Under the pieces are notes generated by a model. The model worked only from the letters and a program-made list of their open reading frames with translations. It was not told the DNA's origin and made no database searches. A DNA stretch of 64,000 nt. Origin: Subtercola boreus (GTDB lineage: Bacteria; Actinomycetota; Actinomycetes; Actinomycetales; Microbacteriaceae). The stretch lies in the NCBI RefSeq assembly GCF_003399625.1, contig NZ_NBXA01000020.1, positions 108,612 to 172,611 on the forward strand. Direction: 5' to 3'. This document shows positions 42,595-51,055 of the stretch, in pieces (positions within the stretch are counted from its first letter, which is position 1; every line of letters begins with the position of its first letter). A program made the position numbers and the translations under genes.

Positions 42595-43200
42595 ATGACG
42601 TTTCTCGCTCTTGTGCGCCACGGCCAGACCGACTGGAACCTGGCACGGCGCATCCAGGGCAACACGGACATCCCGCTGAACGACACGGGCCGCGCCCAGG
42701 CGGTGGAGACCGCATCCCGGCTCGTCGGCACGAGCTGGGATGCCGTGCTGACCAGCCCGCTATCGCGGGCCCGCGAAACGGCCCAGATCATCGCGGCGGC
42801 GCTCGGGCTGCCCGAACCGACCTCAGAGCCCGACCTCGTGGAACGACGCTACGGCGACGCAGAGGGCATGGACTACCAGGAGCTCCACGAGCGCTTTCCC
42901 GTCGGCATCGTGGTGCCCGGGCGGGAGACGCACCGCGAGGTGCAGCTGCGGGTGCATGCCGCGCTGATCGGCATCGCCCGGCAGCATCCCGGCCGCTCGC
43001 TCGTCGTCGTCTGCCACGGAGGTGTCATCTCGTCGCTCGTGCGCCACGCCACGGGCGGCGGTCGCCCTCGCGCCGACGAACGGATCGCGAACGGCTCGGT
43101 GCACTCGTTCAGCTACACGGGCGGCGAGTTGCGCCTCGACGAGTTCAACGGCGAGCCCGTGAACCAGCCAGCTCTTCAAGCAGTGCCAGAAGTGCCGTAG
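42595..43200 (+). CDS. histidine phosphatase family protein
   Basis: A 201-residue phosphoglycerate-mutase-like enzyme. The catalytic RHG is in LVRHGQTDWN (His about residue 9), with supporting SPLSRARETA, ERRYGDAEG and the second His in VVCHGGVISS. It dephosphorylates a small molecule of unknown identity. Its last 56 bases overlap the convergent GT4 gene, so the two messages are complementary at their ends. Confidence 0.88.
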   Translation: MTFLALVRHGQTDWNLARRIQGNTDIPLNDTGRAQAVETASRLVGTSWDAVLTSPLSRARETAQIIAAALGLPEPTSEPDLVERRYGDAEGMDYQELHERFPVGIVVPGRETHREVQLRVHAALIGIARQHPGRSLVVVCHGGVISSLVRHATGGGRPRADERIANGSVHSFSYTGGELRLDEFNGEPVNQPALQAVPEVP

Positions 43201-44266
43201 CCGACGACTCCCAGCTGAACGTCTCCGAGCGCTCCTTCGACGCGGACGAGCGGCGAAACCACTCTTTCGGATCTTCGAGCCGCTTGACGGCGGCAGCGAA
43301 CGCGGCCGGGTCGCGTGAGTCGAAGTAGAGGGCGGCGTCTCCCCCGATCTCTCGGAACACCGGGATGTCGCTGACCACGACCGGCGTGCTCCGGCCCATC
43401 GACTCGACCAGCGGAATGCCGAACCCCTCCTCGAGCGAGGCGGTGACGAGCGCGGTGGCGCTGTCGATCAGGGCGAGGTACTCGGTGTCGGAGACGCCGT
43501 CGTGGAACTCGAGGAGAGCATCCGGAGCCAGCGCCTGCAACCGCTCGCGATCGGCGGGGCGGACCTTGCTCAGCAGGTGGAGCGTGTAACCGGGAAGGTA
43601 GGGCATCGCCTGAACCAGGGTCTCGACGTTCTTGTAGGGCATGAACGAGCCCATGTAGAGGAGCGAGCGGGCTGTGGCCCGGGCGACCGGGCCAGTCCCG
43701 GCGGGCACCTCTGCCGCGCCTGCCGCGTCTTTCGCGCCGTCCGCGGTGAGTACGTCGGCGGCGTTGCTCACCACCACGATCGGCTTCGACGTGAGGTGGT
43801 GCTGCTCGACCAGCGCCCGGGTCGTGTGCGAGACCGTCACGACCGCATCCGCTCGGTTCAGCAACAGCCGCTGCGGCCACCATGCCGTGTGATAGAGCCG
43901 CCAGAGCAGCCGGAGCGGCCAGGCGAACTCGCGTGGAGGCGTCGGGTTCGAGTAGTAGATCAGGTCGTGCACGGTCAGGGCGAGAGGGTACTTCCGGCCC
44001 ATCGTGCCCATGGTCTGCATCGGCGTGAACACCACATCGGGTTCGAGCGCGTTCACCTGCCGGGCGACGAAGAGCTCCCGCGGGCTCGTCGGCGAGCTCG
44101 CCATGGCGAACGGCAGGTCGGGAAGCAGCTCGAGCTGGCGTCTGTCACTGATGAGCATGGTCACCGGATGCTTCGCCGCCAACGCCGTGACGAGCCCCGC
44201 TGTATAGCGACTGATGCCGTCGTGCTGCCCGACGCGGGTGTACCGGCAGTCGAAGACGATCTTCAC
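43145..44266 (-). CDS. glycosyltransferase family 4
   Basis: A 373-residue GT-B protein of the mannosyltransferase type: DCRYTRVGQHDGISRYTAGLV at the start, LTVHDLIYYSNPTPP, TVSHTTRALV, LLYMGSFMPYKNVETLVQAM and the donor motif ASLEEGFGIPLVESMGRSTPVVVSD. It is not part of the left-hand eps operon. The GTG at 44266 overlaps the alpha/beta hydrolase stop as GTGA, and AAGGAG lies six bases upstream, so the two genes form an operon. The product is unknown. Confidence 0.87.
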   Translation of the reverse strand: MKIVFDCRYTRVGQHDGISRYTAGLVTALAAKHPVTMLISDRRQLELLPDLPFAMASSPTSPRELFVARQVNALEPDVVFTPMQTMGTMGRKYPLALTVHDLIYYSNPTPPREFAWPLRLLWRLYHTAWWPQRLLLNRADAVVTVSHTTRALVEQHHLTSKPIVVVSNAADVLTADGAKDAAGAAEVPAGTGPVARATARSLLYMGSFMPYKNVETLVQAMPYLPGYTLHLLSKVRPADRERLQALAPDALLEFHDGVSDTEYLALIDSATALVTASLEEGFGIPLVESMGRSTPVVVSDIPVFREIGGDAALYFDSRDPAAFAAAVKRLEDPKEWFRRSSASKERSETFSWESSATALLALLEELAGSRARR

Positions 44267-45210
44267 GCTCGCTCCTTCGCCGGTCGCTCTTCCGCCAGGA
44301 AGGCCTCGATCGCCTGTGCGGCCTCCCGCGGCTTCTCGTAGTGCACGAGATGCCCGACCCCCTCGAGCACCACGAGCCGGGCATCCGGAATCGCTTCGAC
44401 CAGCCGCTTCTGCGCCGAGACGGGCGTGATGTCGTCGCGGTCGGAGGCCACCAGGAGCGTCGGCGGGGTGATGCGCGAAGCGTACTCGGAGACGTCGTTG
44501 CTCACGGAGGCCTCGAACGCGTCGAGCACCACGCGGCGGTTCGAGAAGGCGCCGAAGAACTGATCGTGCTGGTTGTGGATCCAGCGCCGGAGACCTGCAT
44601 CGCGTGTCTTCGCCATCGTGATGCTGATGAACCGGGTGACCAGTCGAAGGCGGAGCCACGCGAAACCGGGCCGCTCGGGCAGCCACGCGCCCATGCGGTA
44701 GTAGAACACCGCGAGGCGGGTCAGGATGCCGCGGGGCCCGCTCAGGGCCGGTGCCGCGATCGGGTTGACCAGCACCACGTCGTCGGCCTCGAGCCCCTCA
44801 GAGAGCGCAGCCGACACGATGATCGAGCCGAAGGAGTGGCCCAGCACGACGAGGCGCGTGGTCGTGCGATCGATCCCGAGCCTCTGCACCAGCTCGCGGA
44901 GCCACGCGCTGTAGCCGTGGATGTCGTGCCGCACCCCGAGCGCGCCGTTCGCGTCGAGCGGGGTCGAGATGCCGAACCCGGGCAGGTCGGCGAGCACGGA
45001 GCGGTACTCCGGGAACTGGGCCACGAGGGGCTCCAGGCCGTGGTGGTCACCGCGGAAACCGTGCACCATCACGATCATGGTGTCGGCGACAGCGTCGGTA
45101 TCCGAGGGGCCGTAGCTCCAGAGCTCGGTGGTTCCGCCGAGGATGTCGACGCTCTGCCGGGTCACCGGAATCGCGTCGAGCTGGCGGGCGTAGGGAGAGG
45201 GCGGAATCAT
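44263..45210 (-). CDS. alpha/beta hydrolase
   Basis: A 315-residue alpha/beta-hydrolase with an oxyanion region MVHGFRGDHHG (about residues 47-57), nucleophile elbow GHSFGS, the acid in ASDRDDITP and catalytic His in EGVGHLVHYEKP. The substrate is unknown. ATG at 45210 is preferred because AGGA lies eight bases upstream; a GTG at 45237 would add nine residues. Confidence 0.87.
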   Translation of the reverse strand: MIPPSPYARQLDAIPVTRQSVDILGGTTELWSYGPSDTDAVADTMIVMVHGFRGDHHGLEPLVAQFPEYRSVLADLPGFGISTPLDANGALGVRHDIHGYSAWLRELVQRLGIDRTTTRLVVLGHSFGSIIVSAALSEGLEADDVVLVNPIAAPALSGPRGILTRLAVFYYRMGAWLPERPGFAWLRLRLVTRFISITMAKTRDAGLRRWIHNQHDQFFGAFSNRRVVLDAFEASVSNDVSEYASRITPPTLLVASDRDDITPVSAQKRLVEAIPDARLVVLEGVGHLVHYEKPREAAQAIEAFLAEERPAKERA

Positions 45211-45344
45211 CTCGTCAATCCTAGGCTGAGCATCCACGGGCCGCTGCTTCGACCTCCCAGCAGAACTGCACTAGCGTTGGCTCAACCTGCCCCGCCGCAG
45301 GCGCCCCTCTTCCGCTCTCCGTTTCGCTTCAGGAAGGCCTCTCC

Positions 45345-47063
45345 GTGAGCTTCACCGCGCCGATCCAACTGCCAGGTCTCACGCTCGATCCGCAGTGGTA
45401 CCGACGGAGTGTGTTCTACGAAGTGATGATCCGGTCGTTCGTCGACGGCAACGGAGACGGTTCGGGCGATCTCGCCGGGCTGGTGTCGAAGCTCGACTAC
45501 CTGCAGTGGCTCGGCATCGACGGCCTCTGGTTGCCACCGTTCTTTGACTCACCGCTTCGCGACGGCGGGTACGACATCGCCGACTACCGGGCGATCCTGC
45601 CCGAGTTCGGCTCGATCGACGAGTTCAGAGATCTGGTGACGAAGGCGCACGAGCGCAATATGCGGGTCGTGATCGACCTGCCCCTGAACCACACCTCCGA
45701 CCAGCACGAGTGGTTCCAGCAGTCCCGCAGCGACCCCGAGGGGCCCTACGGCGACTTCTATGTGTGGAGCGACACCGACACGAAGTACGAGAACGTCCGG
45801 ATCATCTTCGTCGACACCGAAGAGTCGAACTGGAGCTTCGACCCCGTGCGCCGGCAGTTCTTCTGGCACCGGTTCTTCTCCCACCAGCCCGATCTCAACT
45901 TCGAGAACCCGGCCGTGCACGAGGCGATGTTCGAGATCGTGCGGTTCTGGCTCGATCTCGGCGTCGACGGATTCAGGCTCGACGCCATCCCCTACCTCTA
46001 TGTGAGCGAGGAGGGCAACGGCGAAGGCGAGCCGAAGACGCACGAGTTCGTCGCGAAGCTTCGCCAGATGGTGGATCGCGAGTACCCCGGGCGCATCATG
46101 ATCGCCGAGGCCAACCAGTGGCCGCGGGAGGTGGCCGCCTTCTTCGGAACCGAGGAGGATCCCGAGTGCCACATGGCATTCGACTTCCCGGTGATGCCCC
46201 GCATCTTCTATTCGCTCCGCTCGCAGACGGCGACGGAGCTCATCCGGGTGCTCTCCGAGGTCACAGAGATCCCCGAGGGGGCCGGCTGGGGCGTGTTCCT
46301 CCGGAACCACGACGAACTCACCCTCGAGATGGTCAGCGAGGAGTACCGCCAGGCGATGTACGGCTGGTACGCCTACGACCCGCGGATGCGCGCGAACATC
46401 GGCATCCGGCGTCGCCTCGCACCGCTGCTCGACAACTCGCGCGCCGAGCTCGAACTCGCGCACGCGCTGCTGTTCTCGCTCTCGGGTTCGCCGTTCCTCT
46501 ACTACGGCGACGAGATCGGCATGGGTGACAACATCTGGCTGAACGACCGCGACTCGTCTCGCACGCCGATGCAGTGGACTCCCGACCGGAACGCCGGCTT
46601 CTCGACCGCCGACCCCGGCAAGCTGTTCCTGCCGGTCGTGCAGTCGCTCGTCTACAACTACACGCTCGTGAACGTCGAGTCGCAGCTGGCGCAGTCGCGC
46701 TCGATGCTGCACTGGGTGCGGAACGTCATCCACGTGCGGAAGGCCCACCCCGCCTTCGGCCTCGGCTCGCTCGAGATCGTGCCGGCGGATCACGATTCGG
46801 TGCTGTCGTTCGTGCGCTCATACGCCGGCTCGGACACCCAGTGGGGCGACGCGCCGGAGCGCATCCTCTGCGTCTTCAGCTTCGCGCACAACCCCATCTC
46901 GGTGACCCTCGACCTCCCGGAGTTCGCCGGGCGGCGGCTGAACGACCTGTTCGGCGGAGGGGCCTTCCCGACGATCGGCGACGACGGAAAGGTGACGTTG
47001 ACGCTGGCCACGCAGAGCTTCTACTGGCTGCGGATCGGCCAGGCCGGCGTCGAGGTGTTCTGA
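45345..47063 (+). CDS. treS: trehalose synthase (maltose alpha-D-glucosyltransferase)
   Basis: A 572-residue GH13 enzyme of the TreS type. Conserved regions: YEVMIRSFVDGNGDGSGDL, DLPLNHTS (region I), DGFRLDAIPYL (nucleophile Asp), IAEANQWP (acid Glu) and LRNHDELTLE (transition-state Asp); GSPFLYYGDEIGMGDNIWLNDRD is typical of TreS. It interconverts maltose and trehalose and links to the GlgE alpha-glucan pathway. No maltokinase domain is fused and no pep2 gene is next to it. GTG at 45345 has AGGAAGG upstream. Confidence 0.93.
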   Translation: MSFTAPIQLPGLTLDPQWYRRSVFYEVMIRSFVDGNGDGSGDLAGLVSKLDYLQWLGIDGLWLPPFFDSPLRDGGYDIADYRAILPEFGSIDEFRDLVTKAHERNMRVVIDLPLNHTSDQHEWFQQSRSDPEGPYGDFYVWSDTDTKYENVRIIFVDTEESNWSFDPVRRQFFWHRFFSHQPDLNFENPAVHEAMFEIVRFWLDLGVDGFRLDAIPYLYVSEEGNGEGEPKTHEFVAKLRQMVDREYPGRIMIAEANQWPREVAAFFGTEEDPECHMAFDFPVMPRIFYSLRSQTATELIRVLSEVTEIPEGAGWGVFLRNHDELTLEMVSEEYRQAMYGWYAYDPRMRANIGIRRRLAPLLDNSRAELELAHALLFSLSGSPFLYYGDEIGMGDNIWLNDRDSSRTPMQWTPDRNAGFSTADPGKLFLPVVQSLVYNYTLVNVESQLAQSRSMLHWVRNVIHVRKAHPAFGLGSLEIVPADHDSVLSFVRSYAGSDTQWGDAPERILCVFSFAHNPISVTLDLPEFAGRRLNDLFGGGAFPTIGDDGKVTLTLATQSFYWLRIGQAGVEVF

Positions 47064-47113
47064 TTCCCTCGCGGCACGCGGTGCCCTTCCCGCACAGTGT
47101 CGGCGGTTCGCCC

Positions 47114-47119
47114 TACGCT
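47114..47119 (+). promoter_or_regulatory. -10 box of the exonuclease gene, leaderless start
   Basis: TACGCT is followed by six bases and the GTG at 47126; there is no Shine-Dalgarno sequence. Confidence 0.5.
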
Positions 47120-47125
47120 CGCATC

Positions 47126-48022
47126 GTGAACTCTTTTCCGCAGTCGGCGCCCCTCGCTCTGTTCGATCTCGAACCGGCCGAGGTGCTCCCGCACGGCAGG
47201 CACGCGCTGAACGACCGTCCTGCGGTTCCGCTGCACGCGGGTTCGGCTCCGGATGCCCGGGGCACTGTCGCCGCCTCCGGCCCGCCCTCCACCTCGCATT
47301 CGGCGACGGCACTCCTCGCACCTCCCCTGCCGGACTGGCCCGCCTGGGCGCACCGCCTCGCCGTGTTCGACCTCGAGACCACCGGCATCGACGTCGAGAC
47401 CAGCCGCGTCGTCACCGCGAACGTCAGCATCATCGACCACACCGGCAACGTCGAGTCGCGCATCGACTGGATGGCGAACCCCGGGGTGCCTATCCCCGCG
47501 GGTGCCGCGGCCATCCACGGGGTGAGCACGGAGCGTGCCGTGGCGGAGGGGCGTCCCGCAGCCGATGTGGTCGCCGAAATCGTGGATGCTCTCACCGCCG
47601 CCCTCGACCAGGGCCTCTCGCTGGTGATCTACAACGCGCCCTACGACCTGACCCTCCTCGACCGCGAGGCCCGACGCCACGGCATCACTCCCCTCCGGGA
47701 GCCGCTTCCTGTTGTGGATCCTCTCGTGATCGACAAGGCGCTCGACCGCTACCGCAAGGGCAAGCGCACGCTCGAGGCCACTGCGAGCTTCTACGAGGTC
47801 GAACTGCTCGACGCCCACGACGCCGGGGCAGACGCCATCGCGGCCGGCCGGGTCGCGCAGTCGCTCGCCAGCCGGTACGCCGTCGAACTCGAGATGTCGC
47901 AGCACCAACTGCACCACTCGCAGGCCGGTTGGTTCGCCGAGCAGGCGACCAGCTTCCAGGACTACATGCGCCGCACCAAAGACCCCGACTTCACGGCTCG
48001 CACGGCCTGGCCCCTGGGTTAG
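47126..48022 (+). CDS. DnaQ-like 3'-5' exonuclease
   Basis: A 298-residue protein. After a Pro/Ala-rich, probably disordered N-terminal segment of about 80 residues, an exonuclease domain shows Exo I FDLETTGID (about residues 86-94), Exo II IYNAPYDLTLLD and Exo III HDAGADAIA, i.e. the DEDDh set. It degrades single-stranded DNA or RNA from the 3' end and resembles polymerase III epsilon. The stop codon (48020-48022) is inside the first unit of the 28-bp tandem array. Confidence 0.85.
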   Translation: MNSFPQSAPLALFDLEPAEVLPHGRHALNDRPAVPLHAGSAPDARGTVAASGPPSTSHSATALLAPPLPDWPAWAHRLAVFDLETTGIDVETSRVVTANVSIIDHTGNVESRIDWMANPGVPIPAGAAAIHGVSTERAVAEGRPAADVVAEIVDALTAALDQGLSLVIYNAPYDLTLLDREARRHGITPLREPLPVVDPLVIDKALDRYRKGKRTLEATASFYEVELLDAHDAGADAIAAGRVAQSLASRYAVELEMSQHQLHHSQAGWFAEQATSFQDYMRRTKDPDFTARTAWPLG

Positions 48023-48182
48023 CCTGTGGGCCTTGCGGCCCCTGGGCTAGCCTGTGGGCCTTGCGGCCCCTGGGTTAGCCTGTGGGCCTTGCGGCCCCTG
48101 GGTTAGCCTGTGGGCCTTGCGGCCCCTGGGTTAGCCTGTGGGCCTTGCGGCCCCTGGGCTAGCCTGTGGGCCTTGCGGCCCC
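48011..48182. repeat. 28-bp tandem repeat array
   Basis: Six copies start at 48021, 48049, 48077, 48105, 48133 and 48161 (the last truncated after about 21 bases); the end of a preceding unit is the last ten bases before 48021. The unit begins AGCCTGTGGGCCTTGCGGCC and ends CCTGGGTT or CCTGGGCT. Each unit can form a hairpin GGGCC-TTGC-GGCCC. The array begins inside the exonuclease gene and runs to the promoter of the next gene. Confidence 0.92.
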
Positions 48183-48202
48183 GCCTGACAGCGGCGCGGA
48201 GG

Positions 48203-48208
48203 TATACT
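48203..48208 (+). promoter_or_regulatory. -10 box of the small lipoprotein gene, leaderless start
   Basis: TATACT is followed by seven bases and the ATG at 48216. The GGAGG at 48198 is too far away (over 12 bases) to act as a Shine-Dalgarno sequence. Confidence 0.6.
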
Positions 48209-48215
48209 CGCCCGC

Positions 48216-48437
48216 ATGAAGCGCACAGCGATCATCCTCTCAGCGGCCTGTCTGCTGGTTGTTCTGGCGGCGTGCGGTTCGGGAGCCGGCTCCAGCACAC
48301 CGACGATCGGTGGCGTCACGGTCGTGCCCACCAGTGTCCCGACAACCTACCCGGCGACCGTCCCCGCGAGCCCGCTGCCCTCCGGCGCCCCGACTCCCGC
48401 CCCCACCACGAAGGCCACCGCGGCCCCCTCGTCCTGA
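48216..48437 (+). CDS. small lipoprotein of unknown function
   Basis: A 73-residue protein with a classic lipoprotein signal: MKRTAI basic start, a hydrophobic core and lipobox VLAAC, so Cys20 would be lipidated and about 54 residues remain. The mature part is a Thr/Pro/Ser/Val stretch without a recognisable domain. It would be attached to the outer face of the membrane. It stands alone between the 28-bp array and a palindromic repeat. Confidence 0.72.
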   Translation: MKRTAIILSAACLLVVLAACGSGAGSSTPTIGGVTVVPTSVPTTYPATVPASPLPSGAPTPAPTTKATAAPSS

Positions 48438-48449
48438 CGGCGCGCCTCC

Positions 48450-48515
48450 GAATCGAACCACCGAAAACTTTCGCCAAAAGTGCCTCAAAGCGACAGATTT
48501 CGGGAGATCGATCCC
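48450..48515. repeat. degenerate second copy of the rbpA-lnt palindrome
   Basis: The left part (TCGAACCACCGAAAACTTTCGC, in pieces) matches the left arm of the 18389 element, and the right part (GCGACAGATTTCGGGAGATCGA, in pieces) matches its right arm. The arms here pair at about 17 of 22 positions. Like the first copy it is intergenic and beside a stop codon. Confidence 0.55.
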
Positions 48516-48542
48516 GCCCGGGTCCTGGACGCGAAACGCAGA

Positions 48543-48576
48543 AGAGGGGCGGAGGCCTATGGCCACCCGCCCCTCT
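48543..48576 (-). terminator. intrinsic terminator of the L31 gene
   Basis: AGAGGGGCGG and CCGCCCCTCT form a perfect 10-bp stem enclosing the smaller palindrome GGCCTATGGCC. On the minus strand it is followed by TCTGCGTTTC, so it ends the L31 message. Confidence 0.75.
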
Positions 48577-48606
48577 CCAGGAGTGCAGATCTTCAGAAGT
48601 GCAGCG

Positions 48607-48858
48607 TTACTTGCCGAAACCCTTGTAACGGCTGTTGAACTTCTCCACGCGACCGGCGGAGTCCATGATGCGCTGCTTGCCCGTGTAGAACGGGTGCGAC
48701 TCGCTCGAGATCTCGACGTCGATGACGGGGTACGTGTTGCCGTCTTCCCACTCGATCGTCTTCTGGCTCGACACGGTCGAACGCGTGAGGAAGGTTGCGC
48801 CCGAAGCCAGGTCGCGGAACACGACAGGCAGGTAGTCGGGGTGGGTCTCGGTCTTCAT
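48607..48858 (-). CDS. rpmE2: 50S ribosomal protein L31 type B
   Basis: An 83-residue protein of the L31 type B class: [23 protein letters not shown] at the start and [21 protein letters not shown] at the end. It has no cysteine, so it is the zinc-free form that replaces the zinc-containing L31 under zinc limitation in several bacteria. It lies alone; a Zur box was not recognised upstream. The ATG is preceded by AAGGAAT. Confidence 0.94.
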   Translation of the reverse strand: MKTETHPDYLPVVFRDLASGATFLTRSTVSSQKTIEWEDGNTYPVIDVEISSESHPFYTGKQRIMDSAGRVEKFNSRYKGFGK

Positions 48859-48961
48859 GAGGGATTCCTTGGTGCTGTGTCAGCGTGAGGGGGGTGGGAA
48901 GAAAGATTGTGGCACTAACGCCAGCTAGAGAGTCTACCAGAAGAGCAGCGGAAAAGCCGGA

Positions 48962-49747
48962 TCAGCTCGCCGCGCGTGCCGCGTAGCGTCCGTCGGTCTC
49001 CGTCAGCACGATCGGCAGGCCGAAGGTCGCTTCGAGGTTGGCCTCGGTCAGTGCCTCCGACAGTGGCCCCGCCGCCACGATCTGCGCCTTAGACACCAGC
49101 AGCGCGTGCGTGAAACCGCGCGGAATCTCCTCCACGTGGTGGGTCACCATGACGATCGCGGGTGCAGCCGGGGCCGAGGCGTAGCCGCCGAGCAACTGCA
49201 GCAGTTCCTCCCGGGCTCCGAGATCGAGCGAGGCCGCGGGCTCGTCGAGCAGCAGCAGTTCTGGGTCTGTCATCACCGAGCGCGCAATCTGCACACGTTT
49301 TTGCTCGCCGTCGCTCAGCGAGCCGAACTTCCGGTCCTCGAGGTGGTCGAGCCGCCATTCGGCCAGCACGCGCTGCGCACGGCGCAGATCGATCTCGTCG
49401 TACTGCTCGTTCCATCGCCCGGTGACCGAGTACGCAGCCGTCAGCACCACGTTCAGCACCGTCTCGTCCTGCGGGAATCGCTTGGCCATCGCCGAGGAGG
49501 CGAAGCCCACGCGGGGCCGGAGCTCGAACACGTCGACACGCCCCATGCGCGAATCGAGGATCTGCACGGTGCCCGTCGACGGGTGCACCATGGCCGAGGC
49601 GAGGTTTAGCAGAGTGGTCTTGCCGGCGCCGTTCGGACCCAGGATGACCCAGCGCTGGTCGGCCTCGACCTTCCAGTTGATGTCGCTCAGGATGCGGTTT
49701 CCGTTGCGAACGACCGACACGTCTTCGAGGTCAAGAACTGTGGGCAT
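48962..49747 (-). CDS. ABC transporter ATP-binding protein
   Basis: A 261-residue ABC ATPase: Walker A GPNGAGKTT (about residues 37-45), signature LSDGEQKRVQIAR, Walker B LLLLDEPAASLD and H-loop VTHHVEE. No membrane subunit is adjacent, so it may be an orphan or a non-transport ATPase similar to YlmA. ATG at 49747 is seven bases after TAGAGT and lacks a Shine-Dalgarno sequence. Confidence 0.88.
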   Translation of the reverse strand: MPTVLDLEDVSVVRNGNRILSDINWKVEADQRWVILGPNGAGKTTLLNLASAMVHPSTGTVQILDSRMGRVDVFELRPRVGFASSAMAKRFPQDETVLNVVLTAAYSVTGRWNEQYDEIDLRRAQRVLAEWRLDHLEDRKFGSLSDGEQKRVQIARSVMTDPELLLLDEPAASLDLGAREELLQLLGGYASAPAAPAIVMVTHHVEEIPRGFTHALLVSKAQIVAAGPLSEALTEANLEATFGLPIVLTETDGRYAARAAS

Positions 49748-49754
49748 GACCACA

Positions 49755-49760
49755 ACTCTA
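49755..49760 (-). promoter_or_regulatory. -10 box of the ABC ATPase gene, leaderless start
   Basis: TAGAGT (minus strand) precedes the ATG at 49747 by seven bases; TTGGCG lies 15 bases further upstream as a possible -35. Confidence 0.55.
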
Positions 49761-49799
49761 TCGGGCAATTCCGAGCGCCAAACCGAAGCCACCGGCCGA

Positions 49800-50981
49800 C
49801 TAGATCAGGCTGCGGTAGATCCGTTCGGTGTCTTCGGCGATCTGCTTCCAGCTGAAGGTACTCTCGGCCCGCAACCGGCCATGTGCGCCCATGACGCGGG
49901 CCCGGTCGGGATCTGCGAGCACCTCGGTGAGCGTGCCGGCGAGGTCGCGCACGAAGCGCTCGGGATCGGTCGGGGTGCCCGTTCCGTCGCTCACCTGGTC
50001 GATGGGTACGAGTCGGCCGGTCACCCCGTCGTCGACGACCTCCGGGATGCCGCCGGTCGCCGTTCCGACGACCGGCAGTCCGCACGCCATCGCTTCGAGG
50101 TTGACGATGCCGAGCGGCTCGTACACCGACGGGCAGACGAAGACCGTTCCGCTGGAGAGCACCGCAGACAGGTCGTGCTGGCTGAGGAGTTCCGGGATCC
50201 AGATCACTCCGGTGCGTTCCTGTTGCAGCGTCTGCACCAGCGATGTCACCTCGGCCATGATCTCGGGCGTGTCGGGGGCTCCTGCGCAGAGGATGAGCTG
50301 GACATCCGGAGCCAGCTGGCGGGCCGCCCGCAGGAGGTAGGGGAGGCCCTTCTGGCGGGTGATGCGGCCGACGAAGACGACGGATGGCCTCGACGTGTCG
50401 ATGCCCCAGTGCTCCAGCACCGCCCGATCCTGGACCGGCTTCCACTTCTCGAGGTCGATGCCGTTGTAGACCACGCTCACGCGGTCTTCCGAGATGGACG
50501 GGTAGGAGCGCAGGATGTCGTTCCGCATGCCGTTCGACACCGCGATCACCGAATCCGCGCTCTCGAACGCGTTCTTCTCGATCCAGCTCGACAGCCGGTA
50601 GCCGCCTCCCAGCTGCTCGGCCTTCCATGGCCGAAGCGGCTCCAGCGAATGCGCCGTGACGACATGCGGGACGCCGTGCAGCATGGATGCCAGCTGTCCG
50701 GCGGCGTTCGCATACCAGGTGTGCGAGTGCACGACATCCGCACCTGCCACATCATTCGCGATCTGCAGGTCGACGCCCAGCGTGGTGAGCGTGGGGTTCG
50801 CCCCCAGCAGCTCGGCGGGCGGAAGGTAGGAGAACACGCCGGGCTCGCTGCGAGGCTGCCCGAAGGCCCTCACCACGACCTCGATGTTCTCGCGGAGGGC
50901 CTTCACGAGCTCGGCTACATGCACACCTGCCCCGCCATAGACCTCGGGTGGATACTCTCGGGAAATCACGTCGACTCGCAC
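49800..50981 (-). CDS. glgA: glycogen synthase / maltose-1-phosphate synthase, GT4 type
   Basis: A 393-residue GT4 protein with the actinobacterial glycogen-synthase N-terminus SREYPPEVYGGAGVHVAELV, then HSHTWYANAAG, VFVGRITRQKGLPYLLRAA and PSVYEPLGIVNLEAMACGLPVVGTATGG. The mycobacterial counterpart (GlgM) makes maltose-1-phosphate from ADP-glucose and glucose-1-phosphate, feeding the GlgE pathway; which activity applies here is not decided by sequence. GTG at 50981 is six bases after TAGGTT (leaderless). It is divergent from glgC, as in mycobacteria. Confidence 0.9.
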   Translation of the reverse strand: MRVDVISREYPPEVYGGAGVHVAELVKALRENIEVVVRAFGQPRSEPGVFSYLPPAELLGANPTLTTLGVDLQIANDVAGADVVHSHTWYANAAGQLASMLHGVPHVVTAHSLEPLRPWKAEQLGGGYRLSSWIEKNAFESADSVIAVSNGMRNDILRSYPSISEDRVSVVYNGIDLEKWKPVQDRAVLEHWGIDTSRPSVVFVGRITRQKGLPYLLRAARQLAPDVQLILCAGAPDTPEIMAEVTSLVQTLQQERTGVIWIPELLSQHDLSAVLSSGTVFVCPSVYEPLGIVNLEAMACGLPVVGTATGGIPEVVDDGVTGRLVPIDQVSDGTGTPTDPERFVRDLAGTLTEVLADPDRARVMGAHGRLRAESTFSWKQIAEDTERIYRSLI

Positions 50982-50987
50982 AAGCAG

Positions 50988-50993
50988 AACCTA
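50988..50993 (-). promoter_or_regulatory. -10 box of glgA, leaderless start
   Basis: TAGGTT on the minus strand lies six bases from the GTG at 50981. The glgA and glgC starts are 74 bases apart with both -10 boxes between them. Confidence 0.55.
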
Positions 50994-51043
50994 CTGGATA
51001 ACGCGATGTGAATCGAGGCCCATGGTGTGTCGGTGTGCTGCCC

Positions 51044-51049
51044 TATAGT
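51044..51049 (+). promoter_or_regulatory. -10 box of glgC, leaderless start
   Basis: TATAGT is followed by six bases and the ATG at 51056. Confidence 0.6.
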
Positions 51050-51055
51050 CGAGCT

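Noticed and set aside
48011..48182. The regular 28-bp repeat as a CRISPR array
   Set aside because: The copies are directly adjacent with no unique spacers, and no cas gene is present in the window.
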